Below, piece by piece: positions 53,400 through 63,840 of a stretch of 64,000 nt of DNA (positions are counted from its first letter, which is position 1; every line of letters starts with the position of its first letter). Where the stretch lies: the NCBI GenBank assembly GCA_001939145.1, contig LSRX01000131.1:377127-441126 (forward strand), written 5' to 3'. The stretch is from Symbiodinium microadriaticum. Taxonomy: Eukaryota > Sar > Dinophyceae > Suessiales > Symbiodiniaceae. A program made the position numbers and the translations under genes. The notes beneath the pieces were generated by a model, which was not told where the DNA came from, searched no databases, and was given only the letters and a program-made list of their open reading frames with translations.

Positions 53400-54650
53400 A
53401 GAAGCATAAAGCCCGTTTCCTGGGCTGGTGATATCTACTTGACAAGAGCTGTCATCGTCCTGCTCCAGCTACGTTCCAACCATTAGCTGCCAAGCTGTTG
53501 TCACTCACAAGCAAACAGAACAAGGTCTAGCATTAACAAACCACGGCCAGTCATTCACTCTGGCTGCACGGGAAACTTCAGATGTGCACCCTGCCCCTGT
53601 AGGTCTGGCACCAAAGCCTCGCCTGGTGAAGATCCATGGTTTATTCAATCCAGAATTTATCTGGCGATGGTTATCGCTTCGATTCTTCCGTAGATGATCT
53701 TGCACGAGGGACTGGAGAGCGGAATATGTTGCTGCAGGTGGACCACCTCCAGAAACAAATTAGCAGAGACAGGATGAGAGACCGCTCCAGCGATCCGGAA
53801 TCGCGACGTGCAATGCAGAAAGCGTGACCACCCTACACCCCTAATCCGATTGCCGCTTGCCTGGCACACAATAAATGGAGACATAGCCAGGGCTACGGCT
53901 AGGACTTACTGTAGCCTGTACCCAGCAAGCAAAGCCTTCTCGGCAGCCGGCCCTGACTTGCAGCGACTTCGTTCCCAAGCGTCCCAGGTCGCAAGGACGA
54001 GCCGCAGCTCGAACCACCTCAGAGAAAACGGCTTGCGAGAAGCAACCACCATGTAGTCTGAGACTTGTTTTCTAGATTCTGGATACTGTGCAGCCCTAGA
54101 AAGCGTGCCTACACACTAATACGCTTGAGGCTCACTGTGAAGCCCCGGGGATGCAACAGCTTCAACCCTTGGTTGAAGCCCAGAGAAGCATCGGTTTATT
54201 CGAAGGCTGCCACAGTCGTACAAGACAACCTTGCCCTTTTTAATAGACAACCTTGCCCTGCAGATTTAAACCTATCTGGCTGAACGTTGAAGCTCCGTCA
54301 CTGTCGAAGAACGCAAGCAACGAGGATGCCACTTTAGTGGCGAAGACCCTCTTGTCCGCCTGCAAGCTCTGCCCAAGCACGATTTCTGCTGGTGAGGGTT
54401 CATGGCCAAACGCCAATATCGCTTTGCAATGTCACCTGCATGTCCGGCCTCCCCATCGTAGGGCACGGCCACTGGTCTTGTAGTGAGGCCCTCAGCGGTG
54501 CAAAGCTGAACGGTACCATGGTGATGTCTCACTCATCAAGACTAATTCCCTGATCAACGCTTCATTGCGGACTGGCAATGCGAATGTCGCTTCTGTTTTC
54601 CACTGCAGCTGCCACGTCAGTTCGGAATTTTCCTGACAAATCGAAGCCGT
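53400..54650. other. No assigned gene
   Basis: Short frames only. A partial direct repeat (cgaccttgcccttttt / caaccttgccctgc) lies near 54230-54260. I see nothing else. Confidence 0.4.
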
Positions 54651-54659
54651 TTGAATGCA

Positions 54660-55670
54660 TTAAAGTTTGCTTCGCGGGGCAGCCGATAACACATGCTGTC
54701 GCAGGAATTCGACCATGTCTTGCATGACTTCTTCTCTACATGTCTCGAGCAAAATCTCGTGGCGTCCATCACCGTAGGAGATACGCTTGTGTATCTCACG
54801 GCCGGCTGCTCGGAATTCGTTTGCCAGCTGTAGAGCAGAGTTGCCACCCAGGTCGTTCATAGTGCAAGGATCTTGCCCGCCTTGGATCGACAGCACCGGA
54901 CACCGCGGAAACCTCATCAACGTTTCTTTGTTGCCGGCTGCCTGAACGGCTCTAAAGACAGCCTTCCAGAAACCAACGCTGCACTTGAAACCGCACAAAG
55001 GATCGTCCTCGTACTTCTGCACCTCCAATGGATCACGGTTGAGCCAGTCACTCTCAGTTGCGTTGGGTGCAAACTCTTTGTTCCACTTGTCCATGGTTAG
55101 CGTGCTGATCAGAGGCGATATTCCTGCCTCCCCGCGCAGAAGGCCCAGGAATTGCAGCAATGGTCCAAAGGCCAGCTTCACCGCCGATGGAAGTCTGGCA
55201 GGTGCTGCACTAAGTATGACGGCGGCAGGTGCGGTTTTTGTCAAGCTTGAAGCGACGAGGGTTGCGATCACACTGCCCAAAGAATGACCAAGGATTACCA
55301 AAGGCAAACTGTGATCTTCCACGGCGCGCTGACAAAGAAACACGTGGTCCTGCACAATCCTCTGTACCACATCCTTCCCGTTTTGCGCATCCATGTGCCC
55401 AAGCCGATGACCTTTTGCACCCTTCTCCACGGCTCTCAGGGCTGTCTGCCCATGAGCCCGATTGTCAGATGCATGAACGATGAATCCCTCGGCTACGAGG
55501 CGAAGTGCCAAGCCTGCATAACGCGCAGAGTGCTCACCTATCCCATGACAAATGTGTACAATGCCAACCGTCTTTCCTTCCGGCACCCACTTTCGCACCA
55601 AAACATCGCAGCCATCATCCATGGTCGCCCAGGACTGCTGCCCTGCTGGGCCCCAGTCAACCTCGCCCAT
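54660..55670 (-). CDS. Alpha/beta hydrolase, monoacylglycerol lipase-like (serine aminopeptidase S33 fold)
   Basis: Intronless, 336 codons, ATG at 55670. The family entry motif CHGIGEHSARY (residues 41-51) is followed by HASDNRAHGQT (67-76, in place of the usual DxRGHGxS), the nucleophile elbow GHSLGS with Ser130, and later acid IQGGQDP (Asp267) and SYGDGRHEILLE (His304), a complete Ser/Asp/His triad. Family members hydrolyse monoacylglycerols or lysophospholipids in the cytosol or on membranes. Substrate here unknown. There is no signal peptide. The length is normal for the family. An open frame immediately upstream (56165-55677, GIEAMSADRQAMAQMAPFQD) overlaps nothing and may be a 5' exon or a separate gene. 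Confidence 0.9.
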   Translation of the reverse strand: MGEVDWGPAGQQSWATMDDGCDVLVRKWVPEGKTVGIVHICHGIGEHSARYAGLALRLVAEGFIVHASDNRAHGQTALRAVEKGAKGHRLGHMDAQNGKDVVQRIVQDHVFLCQRAVEDHSLPLVILGHSLGSVIATLVASSLTKTAPAAVILSAAPARLPSAVKLAFGPLLQFLGLLRGEAGISPLISTLTMDKWNKEFAPNATESDWLNRDPLEVQKYEDDPLCGFKCSVGFWKAVFRAVQAAGNKETLMRFPRCPVLSIQGGQDPCTMNDLGGNSALQLANEFRAAGREIHKRISYGDGRHEILLETCREEVMQDMVEFLRQHVLSAAPRSKL

Positions 55671-55676
55671 GGCTCA

Positions 55677-56165
55677 CTACAAGGGTGCCTCTAGCAGAGC
55701 TCTTGTGGGCTCTTGTGGCCACGGAGGCTTGAAACCGAAATTGCTGCGAAAATGGCAAGAAATTTTTCTTAAGCACCAACGATGCAAAGCAAATTCCCCC
55801 AAGACCCTAAAGTTCAAGCCCAGCACGCGATTGGCTGGGTGGTCCTGGAACGGTGCCATTTGAGCCATTGCCTGTCGGTCTGCAGACATAGCTTCAATTC
55901 CTGCCCACGGCAATCTACTGAAAAATGCCTGCGCGGCCACGGCAATGCATCTGATGACAAACTCCTCCGGCAGCCACCGTGTGCCAGAAGGAAGCATGCA
56001 AACACGTGCATCCGAAATAAAGCCAACACAAAATCTACATGATGTTGCGGAGCACCCGGCGAAATTAATTCTCAGTTGGATGCCCAAGTAGCCACCAATT
56101 ACGTTGATGCACCTGGGAATGCCCAACCTGGGACCTTTCTGCTCTCTGGGAACCTGTTCGAGCAC
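55677..56165 (-). CDS. Hypothetical frame just upstream of the hydrolase
   Basis: A 162-codon minus frame stopping seven bases before the hydrolase ATG. The best-looking part is LPEEFVIRCIAVAAQAFFSR through GIEAMSADRQAMAQMAPFQD to NRVLGLNFRVLGEFALHRWC. It could be an upstream exon, a 5' leader, or a non-coding frame. No family recognised. Confidence 0.3.
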   Translation of the reverse strand: MLEQVPREQKGPRLGIPRCINVIGGYLGIQLRINFAGCSATSCRFCVGFISDARVCMLPSGTRWLPEEFVIRCIAVAAQAFFSRLPWAGIEAMSADRQAMAQMAPFQDHPANRVLGLNFRVLGEFALHRWCLRKISCHFRSNFGFKPPWPQEPTRALLEAPL

Positions 56166-56269
56166 CTCTTGCTCCGTATCACGGCTGGAGCACCACAGAG
56201 CTCTTCGGCCACCACCGACAAGGACCGAACTCTGCTTGCAGGGCTGACATCACTCCAGCGACTGCTTGC

Positions 56270-56780
56270 GTGACACCTGCTCCACACTCACTGCCCTTCC
56301 CTACCCACTGCTCTCGTCGTTTTGACTCTCACAACTCGCACCAATGCACGCAGGGATCCTCGCAAGTCGGTGTTGTGGCAACCAGAAGCACAAGTCTCAG
56401 AAGTCTCAGAGGAGGACACATCTCTCATCTTTCTCATCGTTTAAGTATCGGCGACTGGCTTGACATCACCTGTTGCTGAGCTTCTTGCATCGTTTGGCCT
56501 TGTCCGCTTGATCCTATCTTGGCTGTCGTTTTGGGCTGCAGGCGCTAGCGAAAAGTCCTAGCGGTCCGGAATGTGAAACAAGACAGCCGTTTCCCATCGT
56601 CGGGAGCGTAATTGTGTTTTCACATACCAGTCTCGCATTGCCATTTGTGACAGGCATCTCCTTTCCACAGTCGAGAGGCGTCATGCCTCAAGATGATTCA
56701 CTTTCTCCGCCAGCGGCAGGACTCATTGGGTTGGAATGAATTGAACAGTAGTCGGCTCAGCCCGAACGAAACAAGGGTGC
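56270..56780. other. No assigned gene
   Basis: One minus frame (about 56665-56515, EMPVTNGNARLVCENTITLP) is open but unsupported. Nothing else seen. Confidence 0.35.
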
Positions 56781-56786
56781 CCCACT

Positions 56787-57560
56787 TTACACTTTGCACA
56801 GATCGCAAACATGCCAGTATTCGCAAGCAAAAAACACGACATGGGAGGCCTCGGTAACTCTGTACCATTCGTGCTTCAGCTTGGCCCCAATACCTGATGG
56901 CTCGCAGCTAGCCATTACGGCTAGAAAGATTGCCTGGTTGCATGCTGCTGGCATCGTGGACGATGAAGCATGACTCATTAAGTGGTCGGTGATGCAGCAG
57001 CAAGCAAAAGAGTGGTTCCATGCTCTTGTCTAGAGAGGCTTCAGGCTTCCTAATATTACTTTGCAAGCGTCTCGTCACCGGCAGGGTCACGAAGCTGCCA
57101 CATGTCATCATCACTCAACTGCCCTTTTCGCACTTTTCTTGCTTTGTCGTCCACCATGTCCACCTGGCAAAGGCGACACGTCCAAATGCAGAGAGAGGGG
57201 GGGAGTTTCGATGTCTGTAAGCTCAAGTTTCGAACCACATTCTTCAGAGCCTCCTCCTCTATGGTGGGGGCGACTTGCACAACGGTCCTGCAACCGAACC
57301 TCAATCAACAGCAAGGCGACTTGGCAGCCGCAGATACCGGAACAAGGCATCTGGGCAGGTGCCAAAACCTTGAAGCTTCGGCAGATGCGCATGAACTGCA
57401 ATGTGCTGGCCAAAGCACGTACTCACGAAGCGCTCCAGTTCCTCACATGGTTCAGTGCCACAGGCGCTCCAACATTGTACATGTCTTCATCACGGAAGAA
57501 GATGCTGCTCGCTTTCTTATTCGCGTCGTTGCCATTATGCCCGGATGACGTGCTTGCAGC
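56787..57560 (-). CDS. Unknown spliced Cys-containing protein
   Basis: In gene order: an exon about 57555-57423 reads NDANKKASSIFFRDEDMYNV then GAPVALNHVRNWSAS and ends at a classic GTGAGT donor. The next exon starts after GGTTGCAG at about 57286 and reads TVVQVAPTIEEEALKNVVRN, then CIWTCRLCQVDMVDDKARKV and GQLSDDDMWQLRDPAGDETL, ending before GTAATA. A third exon (about 56965-56790) reads QAIFLAVMASCEPSGIGAKL, then KHEWYRVTEASHVVFFACEY and WHVCDLCK. Two CxxC pairs (CRLC, CDLC) could form a zinc site. This gene sits just downstream of the trinucleotide and inverted-repeat region. No family recognised. Confidence 0.5.
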
Positions 57561-57583
57561 AGCAGCAGCAGGAGCGGCAGAGT

Positions 57584-57714
57584 ATGGTTGTTGTTGTTGT
57601 TGCTGTTGGTGGTGGTGGTGGTGGTGGTGGTGGTGGTGGTGTGGTGGTGTGGTGGTGGTAATAGTAGCAGTAGTAACGTAGGTGGTAGTCGTCGTCGTCG
57701 TCGTAGCCGTCGTG

Positions 57715-57752
<38 letters not shown>

Positions 57753-57851
57753 GGTGGTGGTGGTGGTGGTGGTGGTGGTGGTGGTGGTGGTCGTGGTAGT
57801 GGTAGCAGTAGTAGCAGTAGTAGCAGTAGTAGCAGTAGTAGCAGTAGTAGC

Positions 57852-57921
<70 letters not shown>
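57584..57921. repeat. Long compound (GTN)n trinucleotide repeat
   Basis: GTT, GGT, GTC, GGT, GCA/GTA then (GTA)n over about 335 bases, in blocks of different third base. Its 3' end is the insertion point of the inverted-repeat element. Confidence 0.95.
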
Positions 57922-58308
57922 TTACAACTTTCGCAGCTTAGGAAAGATTGGCAATCCTTTATATAGTTATTTTGCATTCCGGAGTGAATTCCAGAGTGAA
58001 TTGGGAAGTGCATTCCAGAGGATGGTCTGTTTCTGTTGTGAATTCCAAATTGGATTCCAGGTGCAGGTCTGTACTCAATTGTGTTCCTAAGTGGATGCGA
58101 TTTGCCACGCGAGCAAAGATTCCAGCTGCACGACAGGTGAATCTTCATGTGCATGAATTGTGTTCAGAACGCTTGAAATATTGTTCTCCTAATGCACGTT
58201 TACAATCCTACGATGTTCAATACTGCACGCGACACGCAGATGGGTCTGGGATGGCGGCCCGGAAACCTACAGCCAGCAAGGCGCACATCTGCCTCAAAAG
58301 TCTCAAAA

Positions 58309-58343
58309 GCAAACCCCCTCCCGGCTCGGGAGAGGGGGTTTGC
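58309..58343. repeat. Palindromic hairpin 1 inside the element
   Basis: Two perfect 12-base arms, GCAAACCCCCTC and GAGGGGGTTTGC, with an 11-base loop. Confidence 0.95.
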
Positions 58344-58384
58344 TTCGGCAGTTTGGAAGCATAATTCGCTCAGAATGTCGAAAA

Positions 58385-58418
58385 GCAAACCCCTCCCGGC
58401 TGGAAAAAGGGGGTTTGC
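58385..58418. repeat. Palindromic hairpin 2 inside the element
   Basis: GCAAACCCC... and ...GGGGTTTGC arms closely related to hairpin 1, 76 bases further on. Confidence 0.9.
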
Positions 58419-58684
58419 GTCGTCCCACCTCCTGACCAAGATGCGTTCCAGCGTGGCTTCCCTGGAAGGCGTGCATTCCAGGGTGCATTCCGGGGTGCAT
58501 TGCGGGGTCACCTCGAAACCCACTTCAGTACACCACACCCCTCTCTGGAAATCACTTCATAACTCACGTCAATCCGCCAGAGCCCTCTGGGAACACACTT
58601 CGCAACTCACCCTGAAATTCACCCTGAAATGCAAAATAACTGGTTTTCACGCTGCCCAATGTTTCCTATGTGCGATTCTTGTAA

Positions 58685-58743
<59 letters not shown>

Positions 58744-58769
58744 CAAGTAGTAGTACAAGTAGTAGTAGT
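58685..58769. repeat. (TAG)n microsatellite, right flank of the element
   Basis: TAG repeat with two TACAAG interruptions. Same strand phase as the left flank. Confidence 0.95.
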
Positions 58770-58813
58770 TTTATTGCCACCGGCACGCCAAAGACGGATA
58801 AAGAGGGTTTAGT

Positions 58814-58854
<41 letters not shown>
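58814..58854. repeat. (CAG)n microsatellite
   Basis: About 13 perfect units. Confidence 0.95.
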
Positions 58855-58856
<2 letters not shown>

Positions 58857-59108
58857 GTGGTGGTAGCAGTCGGGATCGTGGTACCGGTCGTCGTCGTCGT
58901 GGACTGCTTCTGCCACTACTGCTGCTGTACTGGCAAATGCAATGCTACTGAGCTACTGTGCGGACCATGTCTAAGCATTAGCTCCAGCGGGGATGAGGTC
59001 TGAGGCATGACACCCGTTCGGCCGCCAGCATCTCCTTTATGGTCAAAGCCTCACAACAACGCATTGGCAACAGGATTTGGGAGTCAACCCAATCCTCACC
59101 ACTAGATT

Positions 59109-60430
59109 TCAGATTTCATGAGCTGCTGCAGTACACACATCCAAGGTCGAGGCGATAGTCTGCTCTGAACGTACATGGTTCCTCCAAGAGGCAGGTACGC
59201 AGTGGCGAAGTCCTATAGCGTCGAGACCCAAAGCCTCAAAGTCACCATGTACCATCGGTTGATAATGGCTCTCCTGAGCGATTGGGAGTAGCATACAGTC
59301 TTCAGACAGGATGCATCAAACAACACCGTGGAGCAAATCGGAATTCCCGCCTTTCCGCAGGGGGGATCTTGTAAGCTCGGAAGTCAATAGATATTTCGCC
59401 TGAAAAGACCCACGACTTGTCCAATCAGCCAAGGATGTCGTAAAAACGCGTGATGCACCTCCTTCAACACCAGCTTCCAGCAAGTTCAGGAAGGCCTTGA
59501 AACGAAGCATGTGTCTCGTCCAGCGAAGGGCTTCCCCGTGCACCCGCTTCATTTCCCAGATCTTGCCTGCTTGTCCCGCTTGGCTTTCCCAGACTGTATG
59601 CCTTTGTACTGCCTGTCACCACACGCATAATGCATAGCAGATTCAAGCTCATTACTGACCGAAAAAACCCATGATGTCTCTGATTGAGGCACCATGTATC
59701 TGAAGGTTTCTGCAGTATTTGCGCCAGCAGCAGGGGCGGCGCAGTTGCACAAGAGCACCGGCCGCAGGCCACAAGATTTAACCGCGGCCTCTTGCCATGA
59801 CCACCCATAGCTTCCGTGGCCGCTAACTCCTTCTGCTCCTGGCATATTCAGAACCCAAGCCTGGGGAATTGTCACCAGTACAGACATGTATCATGCATGC
59901 TTTGACAAATCAATGCTGCGGCGTCCTGAATGATGGCTTGGGCCTTGTTGCGGAAGAAATGGGACAAGTGGAAGTCTTCAAACCTGTTCAACGACGGCAC
60001 CAGAGATGCTTCAAATCAGCTACTCCACACACTGATACGTGCGCCTCTCCCACTCCTTCTCACAAAGCCCACACCTCCGCCTGACAAGACCAGGAATTCC
60101 GAACCAGTCATCCATGACAAAGCCACCTCTATATAGTTGCGCCTTTTTACAGTAAGGAAGCGCTTGCACCATCGCTGGAGAAGAGTAACGTTGTCGACAA
60201 AGCCTTTCATTGCACTCCTGGCAATTGGAGTGGTTCCTGTGACTGTGACGCCAGTGCCAATTGTAGCTGCTGGCGCTCCTGATCCTAGACCATTCACCCA
60301 TCTGTCGCAGGACCTGTGCAAGACCGCGTGCCAGATAAACTGCGTTACCCCAGATAAGCTGCGTTGCCCAGCTACAGTCGTGCTGCAAGCAAGTAGCCAT
60401 AACACATATATTGGCTGACCTCATCTCTCG
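59109..60430 (-). CDS. Unknown gene, 3' exons
   Basis: The last exon appears to end at 59112: HYQPMVHGDFEALGLDAIGL then RHCVPASWRNHVRSEQTIAS, TLDVCTAAAHEI and stop. Upstream minus frames include LRFKAFLNLLEAGVEGGASR (about 59505), GVSGHGSYGWSWQEAAVKSC (about 59828-59770) and MKGFVDNVTLLQRWCKRFLT (about 60210-60150). Several frames compete and splice sites were not resolved. No family recognised. An SSHNTYI string on the plus strand near 60400 was considered and rejected. Confidence 0.35.
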
Positions 60431-61063
60431 TGTCTGTGATTTTGAACCGACTCCAGACTCCCTGCGGCAACATTCTCACAGCACATGGGCCCCAGGCGTG
60501 TGCAGGCGTCGTTTTCGAAACCAGAGCAAAAGCCACTGCGTTAACGCCTGGATTGCTCATGAGGTGCACATGGTGAGCCCATCACTGTACGCTGGACATA
60601 CGATTTGCAGCCTTGACTATCGACCACCGCCTTGGCACATCAATTGGCAGTTCTGATGCCTCGCTGCCAAAATCGTCTAAGAAGACTACTTCCTGGAGAT
60701 GGCCCGCTGTGTGTCGCTGCGCTGTAGATCTTTCTGAGAGACAAGGACACCGTCAGTCTGACGACTGGACCAGTGAATCAGCACATCATTGCCTGGCTCT
60801 TCTTCTTGCTCATCATGCGCTGAACAGGATCTGGCGTGTCCTTCGAGGACCTTGGGTAGAAAAGTGGAACTGGCACTTCTCACTGACCGGAGTCCAATGC
60901 TGGCTGGAAGAACTAGGCTGCGCACACTGGATCCTACAAACCAGATCGCTTCGCAAGCTCTGTCTTCCCTATTCAAGGCCATGTCCTTCGAGCCCAGTGA
61001 TTCCAGCAAGGTGTAGCCACCGACAATGCCACCCCTTCGGCCTCCATAGGCCTCACTTCTCAC
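60372..61063 (-). CDS. Unknown exons, possibly same gene
   Basis: About 61063-60690 reads ESLGSKDMALNREDRACEAI, then FLPKVLEGHARSCSAHDEQE and GNDVLIHWSSRQTDGVLVSQ. About 60560-60430 reads NPGVNAVAFALVSKTTPAHA then MLPQGVWSRFKITDTRDEVS. Protein-like, minus strand, unrecognised. Confidence 0.3.
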
Positions 61064-61297
61064 ATGTCTCTGTGTTCTGTCAACTCACTGCAGCAACGCA
61101 CTCTTTGAAATCCATATCCAAGCATGTAAGATCCCCCCGGAGATCTGTCGGACGAGTTTCTTAGCTGCAGTTGAAGAACGCAAGAATACAAGGCTCGCGG
61201 GCGGCACGTGGTATGGGAGGCACATTGAAACCATCGGAATGCGTGGGGTTTTGGGACCTCGCCTCGAGTAGTGCTTTATTAGGTGGTTTCAATCTAC

Positions 61298-62305
61298 TTA
61301 GTGACTTCGTCTTCTTGGTGTTGCTGTAGGCCTGACTTGGGTCTCACCAGCCTCATCAGCATCAGCATCAGCACCATCCCCAGCATTGTCAGCAACATAA
61401 TCATCAGCATCATCCCCAGCATCCTCAATGCTCCTGGCAGTTGTGGTGCTGGGTGGTGCTGGTGTTGCTGGCTTTGCTGATTTTGCTGGCGCTGCCGCAG
61501 CAGTGGTGGTGGTGCCGGCGGTGGTAGTGGTGGCGACGGTGGTCGGGTGGTGCCTGCTCGTGTTGCTGGTGGTCTCTGCGAGATAGAGCTGTGTGGACAG
61601 AGTTATTTGCGCAGAGATGACTGGGCGCAATCCAGAAGCACTGAAATGACCGATCCGAAGCCAGCCAAGCACATGAAGTGCCGGAAACATCGTACGTACC
61701 GGGTCCGAAGATCGACGGTTGCAAACTCCAGGACTCTGCAAAGCCCCAAACTGAAGAATCATAAAGACCTCGTCGAGAATGCAAGCTGAGCCTGGATTCT
61801 CTGGCCAATGAGGCTCGAGAGCTCCTCAACAGCAGCGATGCGCTTCCACTACTTCCCAAAGAATGCGGATAGGTGCAGCGATAGGTGCAGCATGCGCGTC
61901 CTTGAGGAACTTTTGTGCGGCACGTGGGTTGCGGGCAATCAGGTTCGACACAGATATCCTCGCAATGATGTGGACAACTGAGCTTCCTGGACTGGCATCT
62001 GTTCTGTCTCCTCTGCCCATGCGCATCGACAAATCCGGAGCTGGCGAGGTCAAGGTCGAAGGGAAGCATGTACTTCCACTCACTCCTACCAGGGCAGGGA
62101 GACTGTCTATTCAAGAAACGAACCGCCCTGACGGCCTAAGCGTGCTCATCTTTTCGATCAACTGATTCAGGTACTTGTCCTGGCATCTCCAACGATACAG
62201 GGCCAGGAAGAGCCTTGCTACAATCATTCCGAACTTTCGAGGTGAGTCATCCGACGATCTCATGGAGCCGGGGTTTCGAAGCTCCACCAAAACCTTTCGA
62301 CTCAC
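61298..62305 (-). CDS. Unknown helical protein, two good exons
   Basis: About 62260-62120 reads DDSPRKFGMIVARLFLALYR then WRCQDKYLNQLIEKMSTLRP. About 61990-61830 reads SSVVHIIARISVSNLIARNP then RAAQKFLKDAHAAPIAAPIR and ILWEVVEAH. Both are clearly protein-like and helical. The downstream part (61.76-61.3 kb) is a His/Thr/Ser-rich low-complexity frame over imperfect GTG/CAC trinucleotides and may not be coding. No family recognised. Confidence 0.4.
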
Positions 62306-62309
62306 TCGG

Positions 62310-63030
62310 AATCATTCCCGGTCATTGAATGGCTGGTGAGGGCTGGCAATAGAATCCAGGCTTGCCATATTTTTGTGGGTGATCCTTTTGATGTTGAATG
62401 TTGTTGAGTGTTTCGTGTTTTTGTTGTGATAGCTTGCAGAGTTTGCCTGAGTTCTTCTGATGTTCCTACGTTCCCACTTGTTTTCAATTCCTCTTCTTTT
62501 GTTCGAGTGCTTCTCGTTTCTTCTACTTGTTCTACTGTTTCTTATGTTCCTTCTGGCTTTGCCTGTATATTCTTCGTTCGCTTTTGTCGTTTATCTCGCA
62601 TGGCTCTATCATGTTCTGTGTTGTCTTTGTTGGAGTCTGGTCCGAGCTTTGTGGAATTCACTGAATTGGTTCCTTCCATTCTTTCGTTTTTGTGTGTTGG
62701 CTTTAAAAACCTTGTTTGCGGTGTCTTTGGCGCGTCTGCGGATTCCGTTTTAATTTGGTGCTCCAAATCATTCCAAAGTTGTCCTGAGCATTCCCAACCA
62801 CCCGATGTTTGTGCGTCGCGATTGTTCAGAAGATCTTGCGATGTGAGAAGTCATGACTGTCAGTTCTTGCATTTCATTTTCTACGGCGGCGACAAACATC
62901 CGGAACAGCCAGACAAGCGAAAGACCTTGCACCTAGTCAGAGCGAGCATGCTGCCCTCCAAAAAGCAACGTGCCACGGTCTCTTTCTTGCATCGTGAAAT
63001 CACACTGCTCAGAGCTGCTGTCTTCAAACC
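62310..63030. other. T-rich plus strand, no supported gene
   Basis: Between about 62400 and 62760 the plus strand is rich in T and TTC/TTG, giving long Leu/Phe/Ser-rich plus frames (for example LLLVLLFLMFLLALPVYSSF). The composition differs sharply from the neighbours. I regard it as an intergenic or intronic pyrimidine-rich region rather than a membrane protein gene. Confidence 0.4.
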
Positions 63031-63033
63031 GCC

Positions 63034-63840
63034 TCACTTAGGAGCATTGCGCTGCGCAGGTTGCCTGCTGAGAGCTGGCGACAAACTGAAGGGGTCTCGT
63101 AGGAGTTTGTGGTTCTTTGACGCACTTGCCCACCACTCCATCTGGCTGAAAGTGCGCATGAAGTACTGCTCCCAATTGGATTCCTCACTGGTCAGACTGC
63201 CATCGTCATTGAAGACGGTGTGAGCGGCCGGGACATGGATCATCGCAGACACAGGCAAGCATCCCAGCTCTGACAGTATGGGCCGCAGGGACACTGCAGC
63301 ACGTGCACCTCCCCATTGTCCTTGACTATATGTGCAAATTGCAGATGGCTTGAAAGAGAAGATGCTACTTCCAAAATGGTTCAATGTGTTAAGCAGAGCC
63401 GGTGAAGCCGTGTGATTGTATTCGGGAGAGATCATGACGAAGGCGTCTGCTGAACGAATTGCATCTGCCAGCTCCGACAAGACTCTTGGCTGCTCCCCCT
63501 TCCTGTAGGCAAACTCCGGCTTTCTGAGCAGAGGCAAATCCAGCTCAAGTGGATCTACAACCTCCACCGAATGTCCCTGCTTCTTGAGCAATGACGAACA
63601 GTAAGCCGCCACTCTGCTGCCCACACGCGTTGGGAATGGTGGGCCTTCAGTGCGAGTGGTACCTAAGAAGCATAGAACGGACAGTTTGGGAGCACCCACT
63701 GACGAAACGCCTCGCACAAGCCTACTTTGGAGTCTCGCTGTGCGCAGAAACATGATGGGCACAGACGCTTTCCATGGGTTCTTGTCCGCTACACGAGCAT
63801 AGAAGTGCTGCGGCAAAGAACCATCCACATGTTCGAGCAT
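63034..63840 (-). CDS. NADPH-dependent FMN reductase family protein
   Basis: Intronless, 268 codons. ATG at 63840 lies three codons after an in-frame TGA; Met30 (MFLRTARLQSRLVRGVSS) is an alternative start and looks like a mitochondrial or plastid transit peptide. Family motifs: a Rossmann-like beta strand LSVLCFLGTTRTEGPPFPTR (phosphate loop for FMN, residues 53-72), the second loop FVMISPEYNHTASPALLNTL (134-153), and the KPSAICTYSQGQWGGARAAV region (164-183). Proteins of this family use NAD(P)H and bound FMN to reduce quinones, azo dyes or chromate. The true substrate cannot be told. The C-terminus extends about 50 residues beyond the core. It is followed downstream by the T-rich region. 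Confidence 0.9.
   Translation of the reverse strand: MLEHVDGSLPQHFYARVADKNPWKASVPIMFLRTARLQSRLVRGVSSVGAPKLSVLCFLGTTRTEGPPFPTRVGSRVAAYCSSLLKKQGHSVEVVDPLELDLPLLRKPEFAYRKGEQPRVLSELADAIRSADAFVMISPEYNHTASPALLNTLNHFGSSIFSFKPSAICTYSQGQWGGARAAVSLRPILSELGCLPVSAMIHVPAAHTVFNDDGSLTSEESNWEQYFMRTFSQMEWWASASKNHKLLRDPFSLSPALSRQPAQRNAPK

Larger units (their letters stand above)
57922..58684. mobile_element. Terminal-inverted-repeat element inserted in a TAG microsatellite (MITE-like)
   Basis: The ends are TTACAA (57922) and TTGTAA (58684). Each end continues as an imperfect inverted repeat of about 110 bases, with well-kept blocks such as AGTTATTTTGCATT (about 57966 and complement of about 58642). Both outer flanks are the same (TAG)n microsatellite in the same orientation, with TA directly at each border, as for a TA target. 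It encodes no transposase: the frames inside are short and dominated by repeated 'gtgcattcc' units. Length 763 bases. Proposed as a non-autonomous DNA element. Family unknown. Confidence 0.7.

Noticed and set aside
57423..58154. 243-codon poly-Thr/His minus-strand frame
   Set aside because: Runs through the GTN trinucleotide repeat; only its last part (57555-57423) is taken as an exon.
60390..60420. SSHNTYI on the plus strand, like the X-box of phosphoinositide phospholipase C
   Set aside because: The neighbouring residues on both sides do not match the X domain, the frame stops at once, and the strand opposes the local genes. Chance match.
62408..63223. 271-codon plus-strand frame opposite the FMN reductase
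   Set aside because: Its first half is T-rich low complexity and its second half is antisense to a clearly recognised gene.
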